A DNA stretch of 64,000 nucleotides from Phascolarctos cinereus (lineage: Eukaryota > Chordata > Mammalia > Diprotodontia > Phascolarctidae): positions 20,391,001-20,455,000 of the forward strand of contig NW_018343971.1 in the NCBI RefSeq assembly GCF_002099425.1. Reading direction: 5' to 3'. Below are positions 42,156-53,629 of the stretch, one piece after another; the first letter of the stretch is position 1, and the number at the start of each line of letters is the position of its first letter. The translations under genes and the position numbers were made by a program. The notes under the pieces were generated by a model. The model was given only the letters and a program-made list of their open reading frames with translations. It did not search any database and had not been told where the DNA came from.

Positions 42156-42329
42156 AGAGAAGTAAAATTCCTTATTGCATCTTCTATGCATATTCAATTA
42201 TTATTCAACAATGTATGTGACTCTGGAGATACTTTTCAATGATTCAAACCTCAGTATCAATATCAAGGAAGGACACACACACATACACTTGTACTATACC
42301 TGCATAGATGTACATATATGCACATGTCG

Positions 42330-42560
42330 GTATCTTTGCATAATGGTTATACCAGTGGACTTGTGGTCAGAAAGACATGAGTTCTTACTAGCTGTGAGAT
42401 GCTAGGAAAATTATTTACCTTCTCTCAGCCTTGGTTTCCTCATCTGTAAAATGGGGGCAACAATGGCACTTCTATCACAGAGCTGTTGTGAAGAAGAAAT
42501 GTGGTAATAAGTAGAAAAATGCTTTGCAGATCTTAAAGTGTTATGTAAATGTAACCTATT
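42330..42560 (+). repeat. MIR SINE
   Basis: TGCATAATGGTTATACCAGT head, CTTGGTTTCCTCATCTGTAA, TCACAGAGCTGTTGTGAAG and a tail near 42550. Confidence 0.8.
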
Positions 42561-42579
42561 TTTCCTATTATTACCACTA

Positions 42580-44110
42580 TTTTTACTATTATAAGTTATT
42601 CCTCCTTTCATATATGAACATTTTATTTGCTAAAAGGGGGAAAAAGGAATTTGCATAAGAAAAGAAGCTTGGGGCAGTTCTAAGGACTAAGAGAAAACTG
42701 CCCCTAAAATACACGAACTGAGAAGACCTGTCTGAAAGCAATTCTGAGGCACAAACCCTGCCTGAAGCGGAGGATGACCCCAAGGCATTGTTGTCCAACA
42801 GTTCATTTACATATGACAGTTTCCGGGGTTCTGATGAATACCACTGAGAAATAATAAATCAAAGAACTGTTTGGGCACTAGAAGGAAATTGTATATTGTT
42901 GTTTGTAGTATACCTGGCAGAACTACATACTTTGGATTTTTCACCCTGAGTTAGAGATGAGTCACTATTTATGAGGAAGTCAGCTCTCTAAGCATTACTG
43001 GTGTAAGAAATAGAGGGGATGAGAAGGTTGAGATCAGGGAGATTAAAAAAGACCAGCAGCCACCTAATGGGAGAAGCTGATGGTGGATACTGCCCCCTGC
43101 TGCTTGAAAAAAAGCAGAGTAGAGAAGAGTCAGAAGATAAGAGCAGTTACTTTGGGCTGAGTTGTATGAGGTCCAACAGAAGTTCAGCAGGTTCTAAAGC
43201 TTCTGGGAGCTCATTGGAGGAAACAGGACCCTCCCAGCTGTTTGAAGAACTAACTGGACTTATTAGCCTTTGTATAGCTTGAGATAGAGGAAACCCCTCA
43301 GGGGCTTGACTTGGTTACCCTCTTTTACTCTTCTTGGCTTGAAAGAAGTTTCTTAGAACCCAGAAAGCAAGTGGAAGTAGTTTTTCAATTCTCCTGCATA
43401 CTGGGACTACTGACCAATGAAATAGCTTAACACTGCTCTAGTGCTCACCCAAGGGAGCTGACCTAGAAATCTACACAAACGAGGCTTCAGAGTATTGCTT
43501 TACTAAAAGAACTTAATACTGTTTCAGCAGCCTGAGAGAAGCAAAGAAGTAGATTTATCCAGTAGAAGAGTAGAAAGGCTTAGAACAGTAGGTGATATGA
43601 AGTACAGCTTATTCCCTAAAAAGCATCAATATCTAGGCCTGAAGTCCAGAGTTGTGAGTTAAAACGGGCACATGGGTTTCCCTACGCATGTACCTCACAT
43701 AGGTTTCTGTAAACACTTACCACTTTTCTCCCATTGATAGTGTGTACATTGGTGGAAGCATGCGATCCAGGTTTATGTGTGGACTATTATATATTGATTA
43801 TTCCTGCTTTTCTCTTCTATTGAATAAATGATATATTATGGTGATTATTGCTTTTGCCTTCTTGTTTAGTGAATGTCTCATGTTTAATGGTTAATGGAAT
43901 CTTTATAACTACTTTGTATAAATAGGAAACACCGATGGGGGCTTGGAAGACACAGTGATGAGTACTAAGAGTATATCCTTATCCTCCTGGCCCTCAACAG
44001 GGCTGCCCCTAGAAACCTGACAGTGAGTTGTAATCATGTAGCCATCCCTCTGGGGACACTAACCCAATTTGCCAACACTAAAGCAAATGGTTGGGGAGAG
44101 GGGGGAAAAA
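42580..44110. other. Unassigned DNA; part may be a fossil LTR
   Basis: No gene or clear repeat over 1.5 kb. About 43300-43960 has a feature seen in old LTRs, a polyadenylation-like GAATAAATG followed by a T-rich stretch near 43820-43870. No paired end or target duplication found. Confidence 0.3.
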
Positions 44111-44134
44111 GGGGGAAGGGATGGGACTAAATAT

Positions 44135-44375
44135 TTATATAGTTCCAACTATAAGCATTTACAAATATTATCTCATTTGATCCTCACAATAACTTTGAGA
44201 AATAGAAGATGCTATAATTCCCATTTTACAGCTGAGAAAACTGAGACAATTAGAAGTTAAGTGACTTCCCCAGGGACATACAGCTAGTAAGTGTCTGAGG
44301 CTGGATTTGAACTCAGGAAGATGAGTTTTCCTGACTTCAGGCCCAGCACTCTATCAACTGAACCACTTAGCTAAC
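44135..44375 (-). repeat. tRNA-headed SINE with MIR-like tail, reversed
   Basis: TCTCATTTGATCCTCACAAT, CATTTTACAGCTGAGAAAAC and GAACTCAGGAAGATGAGTTT. Confidence 0.85.
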
Positions 44376-44384
44376 AAATATTAG

Positions 44385-44950
44385 AATGATCTTCCTAAGG
44401 CATAGCATTTTCACTTCCCAGCTCAAAGATCTTCAGTGGCTTTCTAGTGCCTCTAGGATGAAATACACGTTTCTCAAACTGGCATTTAAAGTCCTTCACA
44501 ACCTAACACCAACTTGTCTTTTCAGACTTATTAAATAGAACTCCTCTTCACACACTCTATGTTCTGTCCAAATAGGCTCATTAGCTATCCCCTGAAGTCC
44601 GCATTCCATCTCCCTACTCTCTGCCTTCTCTTAGGCTGTCTGTTCACCACCCAGAATGCACTCCCTCCTCACCTTAGCTACTTAGAATGCAGAACTTATT
44701 CCAAGTTCAGTATTGGTGCCACCTCCTATAGGAATTCTTTCCTTTCCTCCCATCCCACCACCAACTGTTAGTGTTCTCACCTTCCTCAAATTACCTTGTT
44801 TTTACTTACCTGTTTACATGTTATATCCCCCCTCCCACCCAGGAGAATGTAAACCTTAGTGGAAGGGACTGCTTTATTTTTATATCCTAGAACCTACACA
44901 GTGCCTTATACCGAGTAGGCCCTTAACAAATATTTGCTGTTTTGTTGGAA
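44385..44950 (+). mobile_element. LINE L2 3' end
   Basis: TCTAGTGCCTCTAGGATGAA, CACCCAGAATGCACTCCCTC, AGTGGAAGGGACTGC and GTAGGCCCTTAACAAATATT. Confidence 0.88.
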
Positions 44951-44959
44951 TTAGAACAC

Positions 44960-45440
44960 ACCCAAATCTTAGAAGGAAAAAAAATTCCTAGTGAGACAGA
45001 AGGAAATAGTTCCATGCAAAGGGGGTTAGGGCATGGGTGTATGTAGGGGGGAAGGGAGGGAGCCCCGAGATAAATGCTATTTACTTATTTATTTAGTTAT
45101 TATATTTATTTCATTATAAACATATTTATTTTATTATAAACAACTCCCAACAACAGCAAACATTAAAATAAACAAACAAGAACAAAGAAGTACACATGTA
45201 AGCTCCTGTTATTTGTAGTTCTTTTAAACTTATATATGAAGCGTGTAAATTAGCAAAATCATCTAGTTGTTTCTGTTTCGCCTCTGGCTGTGGTATATTA
45301 TCAACAATTACATGTGTGAAAAATGGAGTCGGAGACATTATTAAGGGTCCATTTGACCAGAAAAGTTGAGGCAGTCATGTAGTGAGAGTGAAGGACAGCA
45401 CCTAGACAGTCTTAATGCTACATTGGTAGCTTCAGGGTTT
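44960..45440. other. Unassigned A+T-rich DNA
   Basis: Includes a TTTATT-rich stretch 45078-45140. No gene seen. Confidence 0.4.
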
Positions 45441-45444
45441 TTGG

Positions 45445-45700
45445 TGTGTGTTGAGCTGTTTCAGTTGTGTAGGACTCTTTATGACCCCATTTGGGGTTTT
45501 CTTGGCAAAGATACTGGAATGGCTTGCCATTTCCTTCACCAGCTCATTTTACAGGTGAGGAAACTGAGGCAAACTGGATTAAGTGGTTTGCCTGGAGTCA
45601 CATAGCTAGTAAGTGTCTGAGGCAGGATTTGAACTCAGGAAGATGAGTCTTCCTGATACCAGGCCTAGCACTCTATCCACTATGCCACCTAGCTGCCCTG
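45445..45700 (-). repeat. Marsupial SINE with RTE-type tail, reversed
   Basis: TTTCAGTTGTGTAGGACTCT, GGCAAAGATACTGGAATGGC, GAACTCAGGAAGATGAGTCT and CCACCTAGCTGCCC. Confidence 0.92.
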
Positions 45701-45829
45701 TCTCTATTCTACAAATGGAGAAACTGACATTTAAAGAGGTAAAGTGATTTGTCCCCTATTATAGAATTAGTAATATTTTGTAAATATAAAAGTTTTTTTT
45801 GGGGGGGTGGTTACCTTTTTAATTCAAGC

Positions 45830-45960
45830 TCAGCAGACTCAGCAAAAAAGAAATAGTGCTCAAATTCTGGCTGTCATTAACTGGGCTATGTCCCAGAGTG
45901 AATCACTTTACCTTTTTGTGAAATGGGGACAACCATACTTGTGTTACCTACATTGTAGGC
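45830..45960 (+). repeat. MIR fragment
   Basis: GTGCTCAAATTCTGGCTGTC and TGTGAAATGGGGACAACC. Confidence 0.55.
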
Positions 45961-45964
45961 TCAC

Positions 45965-46800
45965 TGAGAGAAGAGTTATACTGCTCTGCTGAAAGGTGAG
46001 CTTTCTTATGCTGCTAGCCTTCCCCTTCTAACTCTGGTTCCTAATCTGCTTAAGGCAGCAGCATGTCCTTGCAGGCTCAGGCTTGCCCACTTCCCAGTGA
46101 GAAATCTGCACAGGCTTCTCAAAGCTTTGCTTTTGTCAGTTCTGGTAGATTAGAGGATGGTGGGGGCAAATGTGTAAAATCTTACTTGTTTTATCTTCAT
46201 AAAATATTTAGTTGTTTAATTATACCAACTGCCAAGAGTCTAGTTCATTCTTTAGTCATTTCCCAAATGAGCTAGGAGAACAATCCCTTAGATCACCTCT
46301 TCCAGGCATTTATCACATGGTTTGCAAACCATCCAAAATCATGAATCATATTTAAATGTTTTCCACATCCCATAATTCTCGTTTTTCTGTTCTATTCAGT
46401 TAATTGTACTTGCTCCCCTATTCATCAGAGACTTAGATTTTAGGGCCAGAATTAAAAAAAAAAAGCTTGTAACTAAAGTTCCTTCATGTTTGTAATGTTT
46501 AATCGAGGCTTGAATTTCGGCTTGCACTCTGAAATCTTCTTATGACTGCTTATAAGTAATACCATCTGCCTTTGGTATGGTTCCCATCTTTCAACCCACC
46601 GGTAAAAGTCCCTTTATATAATAACCACCTTCTCCAAAGTTTTCTTGGAAATTCCTTTACATTTATTGGGTTGTCTTCCCATCATCCCATCCTATGTTTC
46701 TAAGGAAGCATTGCACCAGATTTCTATCCCAAGAATGGAACTGAGCTGGAGGCTTCCTTGGCAAAGATAGTGTAGAAGAAACTGAAGTCTCTCTCCATAT
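45965..46800. other. Unassigned, mostly non-repetitive DNA
   Basis: No repeat or domain recognised. Confidence 0.4.
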
Positions 46801-46804
46801 GATC

Positions 46805-47030
46805 TGTGAATATGTGGCATAGACATAAGGACACTGGATTTGGCTTTAGAAAGACCTGGGTTTTAGTCTTTGCTTTCCTACTTACTAGCTGTGTGACATT
46901 AGCCAAGTCACTTAACTTTTCTGAGTGCCAGCTTACTCATCTTGAAAACTTGAGATGACGCTACTTGAATTACTTACCTCATAGGACTGCTATGAGGATC
47001 GAGTATGTGAAAGCTTTCCAGATCCATGGG
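46805..47030 (+). repeat. MIR SINE
   Basis: ACTTACTAGCTGTGTGACAT, AAGTCACTTAACTTTTCTGA and TCATAGGACTGCTATGAGGA. Confidence 0.8.
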
Positions 47031-47274
47031 CAGAAGTTTGGGGAAAGATGTTCCAAGTGGTGTGCATTTCTAGATTGGCAGTTTGTCCACAGGAGGTCAA
47101 GGGGAAAAGGAGACTGACCAACAATAGAAGATGGAGCCAGAGCTGAGAGGTGTATAGTGATTTCAGGGTCACTGAGGCAGGCACTGTCTATGGGAGAGGA
47201 CAGAGTTGGACTATTTCTGGGATTCCAACCACCAATTTATTAAGTGCTGCTGGTGGGGTTCTTTAATTAAATAA

Positions 47275-47885
47275 TACATCTCTTATTGTGAGTGCTGTAC
47301 ATTTGAAGAACTGGAAAATCAATCAATCAATCAACAAGTGTATTTTAAATGCCAGCAATATGCCAGGCACGGTTTTAAATGAGGTCAGGAAGACAGAAAG
47401 AGAACACCCTTTTCCCTCAAGGAACTTACATAATTATGGGGGAGATGACATGTGCACATGAATACATACATAATATATACAAATGAATACAAGATAGCTT
47501 AGGGAGGGGATGCTTTAAGCCTTAGGAGGGCCTAGGAAAGGCTTTATGAGGAAGGCATTTGAGTTGAATCTTAAAGGAAACCAAAAATTCCAAGGGGAAG
47601 AGGTGAGGAGGAAGTGGATTCCAGACGCTGAGGATAATAGGTGCAAAGATGCAGAGAGAAGAGATTGTGTGCAAAGCAACATGTGCCCAGTATGGCCAGA
47701 ATGAAGATTGTAAGAAGGGGAATAAAATGTGAAAAGACTAAAAACAAGGGAGAAGGCCAGGTTGTGAGGAGTTTATATACCAAAAGGAGGAGTTTATATT
47801 TGATCCCTGAGGCAATAGAAAACCACTGGTACTTGCTGAATGTGGGGCAGGGGGGAGGGAATGGGTGGGTGCATTATCAGACCTG
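47275..47885 (+). repeat. Ancient mammalian interspersed repeat, best copy in the window
   Basis: Runs in order from AATATGCCAGGCACGGTTTT through CCCTCAAGGAACTTACATAA, GAGTTGAATCTTAAAGGAAA, GGCCAGGTTGTGAGGAGTTT and TATTTGATCCCTGAGGCAAT. Over 600 bp. Confidence 0.6.
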
Positions 47886-47889
47886 CATT

Positions 47890-48110
47890 TTAGGCAGTCC
47901 TGTGGATTTGGGAGAGCCTCGGCTTCAAGTCTTGTCTCTGACAAGTTGGTTGTATGACCTGGGCAAACCGCTTAAGCTCACTACATCAGGTAATTCTTTT
48001 AAGACTGTAAATTGCAGAGAATTAGGTGACCTGTCCTTACAGGGGTTGGGATACCTCAGTGAGGGTTCCTTACCTCCAGTGAAATCAAACAAACATGTCA
48101 TCACCTGAAA
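47890..48110 (+). repeat. tRNA-headed SINE, older type
   Basis: GAGAGCCTCGGCTTCAAGTC, TATGACCTGGGCAAACCGC and a tail TTTTAAGACTGTAAATTGC then GTGACCTGTCCTTACAGG. The same tail occurs at 55320-55420. Confidence 0.65.
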
Positions 48111-48229
48111 AATAACACTGAACATTCAGGTTTCACATAAGCCAGATTTGGGGAAGGGGTGGGAGAGGATGAGTCCAACATTTGACAAACCCAATAATAT
48201 TGAGGTTTCTGTGGCAAATCTATAATAAA

Positions 48230-48370
48230 AAGATTATCTGCCACTGGAAAATGGAAATATTACCTGTAAAACCTACTTTATGGGGTGATTATGAGATCAA
48301 ATGAGATGATGCATGTGAAACCTTGTACAAACCTAAGGGTGCTCCATAAATGTGAGCCATCATCACCACT
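48230..48370 (+). repeat. MIR 3' part
   Basis: TTATGGGGTGATTATGAGAT and GGTGCTCCATAAATGTGAGC. Confidence 0.65.
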
Positions 48371-48532
48371 CCGAGCCGCTCTGTGACTCAGTAGGTGATC
48401 TTTGAAAGCTGAGGTGGACAAAATTTCATCACCCAGTAGCTAACCTGGTGATGAGTGCCCAACGTGATTCAGTGGCTGCTTGGCCCACAGAAAAACAATC
48501 CATTCCTGAGACATTCATAATAAGAAAAATAG

Positions 48533-48556
48533 TGATGATGATGATGACGATGATGA
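48533..48556. repeat. (GAT)n short array
   Basis: About eight GAT units with one GAC. Confidence 0.9.
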
Positions 48557-48599
48557 TACTCTGCTCTCACGCAGTTTGTACCCTAATAGGTGTTAAATG

Positions 48600-49440
48600 C
48601 ATATATATTACTATGATTTAAGGGGCAATGGGCTAAGTGTAAAGAAGAAAATCAAGAAAAATACTTTCAGAAATTCCTGGTTTCCTTTTGTAATCGGGAG
48701 ACTGGGTCATTTTGCAAACTAATAAAGACCTTTTATGAATACCCTGCAAGTAGGAACCTCTGATAGACTTTGTAAAATATCTTTTGTTGAATTTTCCTCA
48801 TTCTAAGAGGGGCAGGGTTGATTATAATTTCTTACTATAAATTTGGACAAAACAGAACCCCTGACACATGGACTTTACTGAGACTATTTAATACAGTAGA
48901 TGACAACATAGGAAGTACTTGTGGACCGAGGTAGAAAAACAGGATAATGGCAGCTTCTGGAGTCATGGGTTCTTGTGAGAGAGAAATGCTGGCTGTGGAC
49001 TCTAGAAAGGCAGTGGTTATTGGAACCCAGCAGATAGCTACACCTAAGGAGAACCTTCTGAAGACTCCATGAATGGAGAAAAGGACTTCTGGAGCCAGGA
49101 GGTGGTAGGTACCCTTCAGTTACTTGTTCTCACTACTTGTGTGACTCTGACCCATGTACTTCGAGTGTGAGCCCATTTACCCCAGGGAGTTTGTGTATGC
49201 AAAGTGAGTGTGTGTCCCATGATTGAGGGTTTGGGGGTGGGGGAGGAAGATGTTTTATAATTACTGCTCTTGTTACGCCCTCTCAATAAAGTCTTTTGAC
49301 TAGTTGCTTGATATTGAGAAGTAAACCAGATGTGAGCAATGGTAGTAAAAATTGTAGCTACCTTCAGGGTTTCCTCTAGAATGCTGAGGAAGAGTAATGA
49401 TCAGCTGCCCTCTGGGGACCTGGTCTCTGAATTTAAGTGG
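48600..49440. other. Unassigned DNA; part may be a fossil LTR
   Basis: Around 49200-49300 a G-rich stretch leads to TATAATTACTGC and TCTCAATAAAGTC, an arrangement found in old LTR 3' portions. No ends identified. Confidence 0.3.
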
Positions 49441-49489
49441 AAATTGGGGAAATAGCCCAAATTAGCAAGGGTATGTTACACTTCAAAAC

Positions 49490-49985
49490 TTACTTCAATT
49501 ACCACTTTCTGCACGGATTTTTTCCTGATTCTTCTATTCTCCTTACCTCCCTTCTTTTGGTAGCCTCCCTCCCAAATCACTCTATATTTATTTATTTTTC
49601 TATTTGGTACATGCTTCTTGGATAGAAAATTGTGTCCTGGAGTCAGGAAAACCTGAGTTCAAATCTGACCTCAGACACTTTCTAGTAGTGTGACCCTGGA
49701 CAAGTCACTTAGCCTCTCTTTGCCTCTGTTTCCTCAGTTACAAGATGGGGATAGAAACAGGACCTACCTTTCAGAGCTGTTGTGAAGATCAAATGAGATG
49801 TTTGTAAAGCCCCTAGCCCAATGTCTGGCATATAGGAGGTGCTACATAAAAGTTCATTCCCTTTCATTTTCTTCCCCTTGTATAAATGTTGTCTCTTCCA
49901 TTAGGATGTAAGCTACTTGAGTGTAGTGCTGTTCCCTGCCCTTACCACAGTGCTTGGCATATATTAGGTACGTTTAATGATTGAG
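49490..49985 (+). mobile_element. LINE L2 3' end split by a MIR
   Basis: L2 text 49490-49620 (ATTACCACTTTCTGCACGGA) and 49862-49985 (TAAGCTACTTGAGTGTAGTG, CAGTGCTTGGCATATATTAG) flank a MIR at 49625-49860. Confidence 0.75.
49625..49860 (+). repeat. MIR-type SINE inside L2
   Basis: CCTGGAGTCAGGAAAACCTG, CCTGGACAAGTCACTTAGCC, GATCAAATGAGATGTTTGTA and GGAGGTGCTACATAAAAGTT. Unusually well kept for MIR, so it may be a marsupial tRNA-headed relative. Confidence 0.85.
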
Positions 49986-49989
49986 TTAC

Positions 49990-50270
49990 TTTCCCCCGGG
50001 AGGTGGGAGGAGGGGGAAGCCTTCATGAAGGAGGTGGCATCTGGTTAGAGAGTTCACTAGTTGGAGATTGTGGGGGGTAGGGAGCAGTTCCTTCAACACA
50101 TTGGAGATAGTGTAAGGAAGGGAAGCCCAGCCTGGTTTGGATAGACCATTTATCTGATGAATCAGTTTTCTTAACCCCACCCAAAGATCTAGAAGCTTGG
50201 AACTGACAAGGTTAGTCTTTGCAGTGAGTTTGGGCTCCTGGCATAGCCAGTACCATCCCTTAGTCCTAGG
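49990..50270. other. Unassigned DNA
   Basis: Purine-rich; nothing recognised. Confidence 0.35.
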
Positions 50271-50274
50271 CAGC

Positions 50275-50520
50275 TAGGTGGTGGTATAGTGGTTAGATCA
50301 TTGGACTTGGAGTAAGGAAAATCTGAGTTCATATCCTGCCCAACGCATTAACTGACTATATGATCCCTTTCTGTGCCTCAGTTTCCTCATCTGTAAAATA
50401 GAGATAATAATAATAGTACCTACCTCCCAGGGATGTTGTAAGGATCAAATGAGATAACATTTGTAAAGTGTTTTACAAACCTGAAAGTACTACATAAATG
50501 CTAGTTATTAATATTATTAT
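50275..50520 (+). repeat. tRNA-headed SINE with MIR-like tail
   Basis: GGCAGCTAGGTGGTGGTATA, GCCTCAGTTTCCTCATCTGT, GGATCAAATGAGATAACATT and CTACATAAATGCTAGTTATT. Confidence 0.88.
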
Positions 50521-50524
50521 TACC

Positions 50525-51265
50525 TTGCTTCTGCCACTGAAACTAATTTTTAAAGTGATTTTGAGCTAAGAGCTATACAACCGACAGTGCATTAAGCAAA
50601 CGCAGCAGGCCCTGCCTGCCCTGTGGGACCTGATCACTGAAGCCAGGCAGATATGACACACACAGTGCCATCCAGCCCACATAATAACCAAGAAATTTAA
50701 ATAAACAAGTCATTTACATTACATGAAAGCAAAGAGGTCACTGCAATTTTGGTGAGGTGCTGAGCAAATGGGGAGAGGAAATGGATTTCATTTCTTGTTT
50801 ACCCTGGGTAAGTTTTCCATACCCCTTGGATAATAGATTCAGAACCAAGTCTCTCTTTGGTTCTGGAAAATTCTTCAGTCACTTGGGGCTCATTTACTGA
50901 AGAATTAATTCCATCATCTCCCTATTCTGGCTGGCTGGGGCTCAGCCTACAGAGTCCCTTTCTCTGCCCATCTGGCCTCTACACCAGAGGACTGTCCTCT
51001 TCCAGTGTGAGGAACAGCTGTGGGCATAATAAATTAAGCCAACTCCTGCAGGTGCCCTTCACCCTGGTCTGCCCAGCCCTACAGGAAGGACTTAGGATAT
51101 TTAATTCACTTTAGGAGGAAAAAAAAAGCACTTGAGAAGTAATGTGAAAAAAGTGAAGAACAAGTTAGAAATTGTCCAGATTACAAGTCAGAAAGCTTGA
51201 AAGCTTATTTGAATTGAGTGATCACTCCCCAATCAGATTTTCCTTGAGTGCTTTGGGTGTCTTTG
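50525..51265. other. Unassigned, mostly non-repetitive DNA
   Basis: No repeat recognised. The frame at 50857-51114 has no known domain. Confidence 0.4.
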
Positions 51266-51269
51266 TAAG

Positions 51270-51445
51270 ACACATTCTCTCTTATGTCATACTCATTTTG
51301 AGTGTGTCATGCCCTCCCAGTAGAATGCAAGCTTCTTGAGGGCAAGAACTGTATTGTTTTTCATCTTTGCGTGCCAAGCACCAGGACATTGCCTTAGATA
51401 GTAGTAGAGAATTAATGCATATTTACTCAATTGTTGCTGAATTTC
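51270..51445 (+). mobile_element. LINE L2 3' end
   Basis: GCAAGCTTCTTGAGGGCAAG and CCAAGCACCAGGACATTGCC. Confidence 0.75.
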
Positions 51446-51494
51446 TGTTCCTCCCCCCCTCCATTTCTGCCTAGTTAATTTTGGACCAAGATTA

Positions 51495-51660
51495 AGTCAT
51501 AGAATCATAGAGCTTGAGCTGGAAGGGTCTTTAGAAGCTATTACCCTCATCGCACAGATAAAGAAACTGAGGTCCAGGGAGAGTAAGTGACTTCCTTGAG
51601 GTCACGCCTCTAGTGTCAGAAAATGGATTTGAACTGAGGTCCTTAGAATCTACATGGAAA
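51495..51660 (-). repeat. MIR SINE, reversed
   Basis: TTGAGCTGGAAGGGTCTTTA, AAACTGAGGTCCAGGGAGAG and GGATTTGAACTGAGGTCC. Confidence 0.8.
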
Positions 51661-51769
51661 GCTTTGCCATATATTGCATGTCTTAGTATCAATGGTATCA
51701 GTGCTGTGTTTTAAGAGATTTCCACAAATATAATTCAATATGATGTATCTCAAAGGTGAGTTTACCACC

Positions 51770-51990
51770 TCTTTTTGATAATACCTTACATAAATGATAT
51801 ACATGCAAGTAGTTCATTTGAATCTCACAATAACAATGAGGTAGGTACTGTTTAGTATCACTCTCATTTTACATTTGGGGAAACTGAGGCCCAAAGAGGT
51901 TAGGTGACTTTTTGGGATACATAATTAATAAACTATCTGAGTTAGGATTTGGACCCAGTTTTTTTCCTGATTCCAAATCTAGCCCTCTAC
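51770..51990 (-). repeat. MIR SINE, reversed
   Basis: CTCTCATTTTACATTTGGGG, GAAACTGAGGCCCAAAGAGG and GATTTGGACCCAG. Confidence 0.8.
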
Positions 51991-52148
51991 ATCATCCTGG
52001 TTCTTCAAACATTAAATTATGACTGTGCTTGTAATTAATAAGATAAACATCTTTAAGAATAACTTTTAATTGACCTATTATATTTAAAAGGGCGATTTTA
52101 AAAAATTGCTTAATTTTTCTTGGTTTTATATAACCTTCATTTTTGAAT

Positions 52149-52905
52149 ATAGAGCAGCTAGATGGTTCAGTAGGTAGAGTGCTGGGTCTGGAATCAGGAA
52201 GACTTGAGTTCAAATTTGGCCTCAGATGCTTGTTAGCTGTGTTACCCCGAGCATGTTATTGTTTGGTCCTTCATTTTCAAAGAAGCCTAATAACATCATG
52301 GGGTGATGTTTTGACTTGTGCATGAATTGGGTTTAAGTGAGACAGTTGCACAAAGTTGTTAGCCTCACTTTCTCTTACTGAGTCATTGAAGTTCAGTGGC
52401 AAGACAAAAGTCAAGATCATTGGTTATGGCCTAGGATACATCGGATACCTCTGAGAGCTCCACAGGGCCTGTTTTAGCCACCTCCTTCATGACTATTGGA
52501 ACAAATCATTCCCATTCTTCCATTCCTCTAGGGAAAGTCTTCACATGCTTGGGGTAGACATCCCCTAACTCACTGACAGGTTTGAGGCCTTTATTCTGGT
52601 TTATCCCATCTGCCAAGACAGTTTTACTGGGCTGCTCATGCTCTAGCTTATTGGAGCCACAGGTGAGAGTTGAGTGACAGGTGAACACCAAAGGTAGATG
52701 AACAGCCCTGAAAAGGGCTTGGCAAGCCCTCGCATGAGAGGTTCTAGTTTTCCTTGAAAACTCCATACCTATCCTGGGCAAGTCACTTAATTTCTGTTTG
52801 CCTTAATCCACTGGAGAAGGAAATGGCAAACCCCTCTAGCATCTTTGCCAAGTTAATCCCATGGACAGTATGGTCCACAGAATACTAAGAGTTGGATGTG
52901 ACTGA
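52149..52905 (+). repeat. Marsupial SINE split by an insertion
   Basis: Left half 52149-52258 (AGCAGCTAGATGGTTCAGTA to CCCCGAGCATGTTA), right half 52778-52905 (CCTGGGCAAGTCACTTAATT to GAGTTGGATGTGACTGAACA). Confidence 0.85.
52259..52777. mobile_element. Insertion of about 520 bp inside the SINE, class not assigned
   Basis: It starts TTGTTTGGTCCTTCATTTTC and includes GGGTTTAAGTGAGACAGTTG and TTCAGTGGCAAGACAAAAGT, sequence I recall from other marsupial DNA but cannot place in a class. The SINE's CCC(C/T)GGGCA(A/T)GTCACTTA-like sequence appears on both sides, suggesting a diverged target duplication. Confidence 0.55.
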
Positions 52906-52969
52906 ACAACATTTCTGAATAGCTCCCTACCCAGGGAACCCATCTAAAGAGTAAATTTTTACTTTGAAA

Positions 52970-53425
52970 TTTCAATCATTCTTCTCCATGCTATACTCCT
53001 GACTCATCTCCATAGGACTTTGAATACCATGCCATAAATTTCTTCATCCTAAAAGCTCACCCCATCCCTGAACTACTTCTTACATTGGAAGTACCTTCTA
53101 TACCTATGGCGTCTCCCTCTTAATTGGCTGGATCTTCCCAGAGGCCCATTTTCAGAAGGAGGCTCAAACTATTTATGTCTGCATTCCTCTCAGAGCTGCC
53201 CCCCTAAATCATCTCTGCATGAGTGTGTCTACTTTGTCTTCATGCTAAGTACATTCACATTCTCTACCCTTACCCCCTCATTTTCAGCTCCCTTTCCTGC
53301 ATTGTCTTCCATCAGGATGTAAGCCCCTGGAGGGTAGGGCCATCTTTCTTTCTGCTTGTATTTGTATTTGCGGTATTTAGCACAGACCTCAGTTTAATAC
53401 ATGTTTATTGTCTAGTTAACTTGGC
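52970..53425 (+). mobile_element. LINE L2-type 3' end
   Basis: TAAGCCCCTGGAGGGTAGGG and TATTTAGCACAGACCTCAGT near the end. The upstream part is strongly diverged. Confidence 0.6.
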
Positions 53426-53479
53426 CAATTTTATGAAATAAAATACAAACCAATTAAACAGTACATGTGAATTCAAAGC

Positions 53480-53625
53480 AAACTAAAATTTATTAATCTA
53501 TTCATTCAACAGACATTTATAGAACAGTTGCTGGGTCACAGGATTGAGTGAAAAGGATTGGGAAAAAGATAGACTAATGCCCTCCCCTTCAGAAGCTTAC
53601 ATTCTAGAAGGGGAAAGAGACTCCC
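53480..53625 (+). repeat. Ancient mammalian interspersed repeat, 5' part
   Basis: TTCATTCAACAGACATTTAT and CAGAAGCTTACATTCTAGAA. Confidence 0.5.
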
Positions 53626-53629
53626 CCCC

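Noticed and set aside
42580-44110. Endogenous retrovirus
   Set aside because: One polyadenylation-like motif is not enough; no paired ends, no retroviral protein text.
47641-48108. 155-codon plus-strand frame
   Set aside because: Lies on the ancient repeat and a SINE.
48600-49440. Endogenous retrovirus LTR
   Set aside because: Suggestive AATAAA context only; no ends or target duplication, so kept as unassigned.
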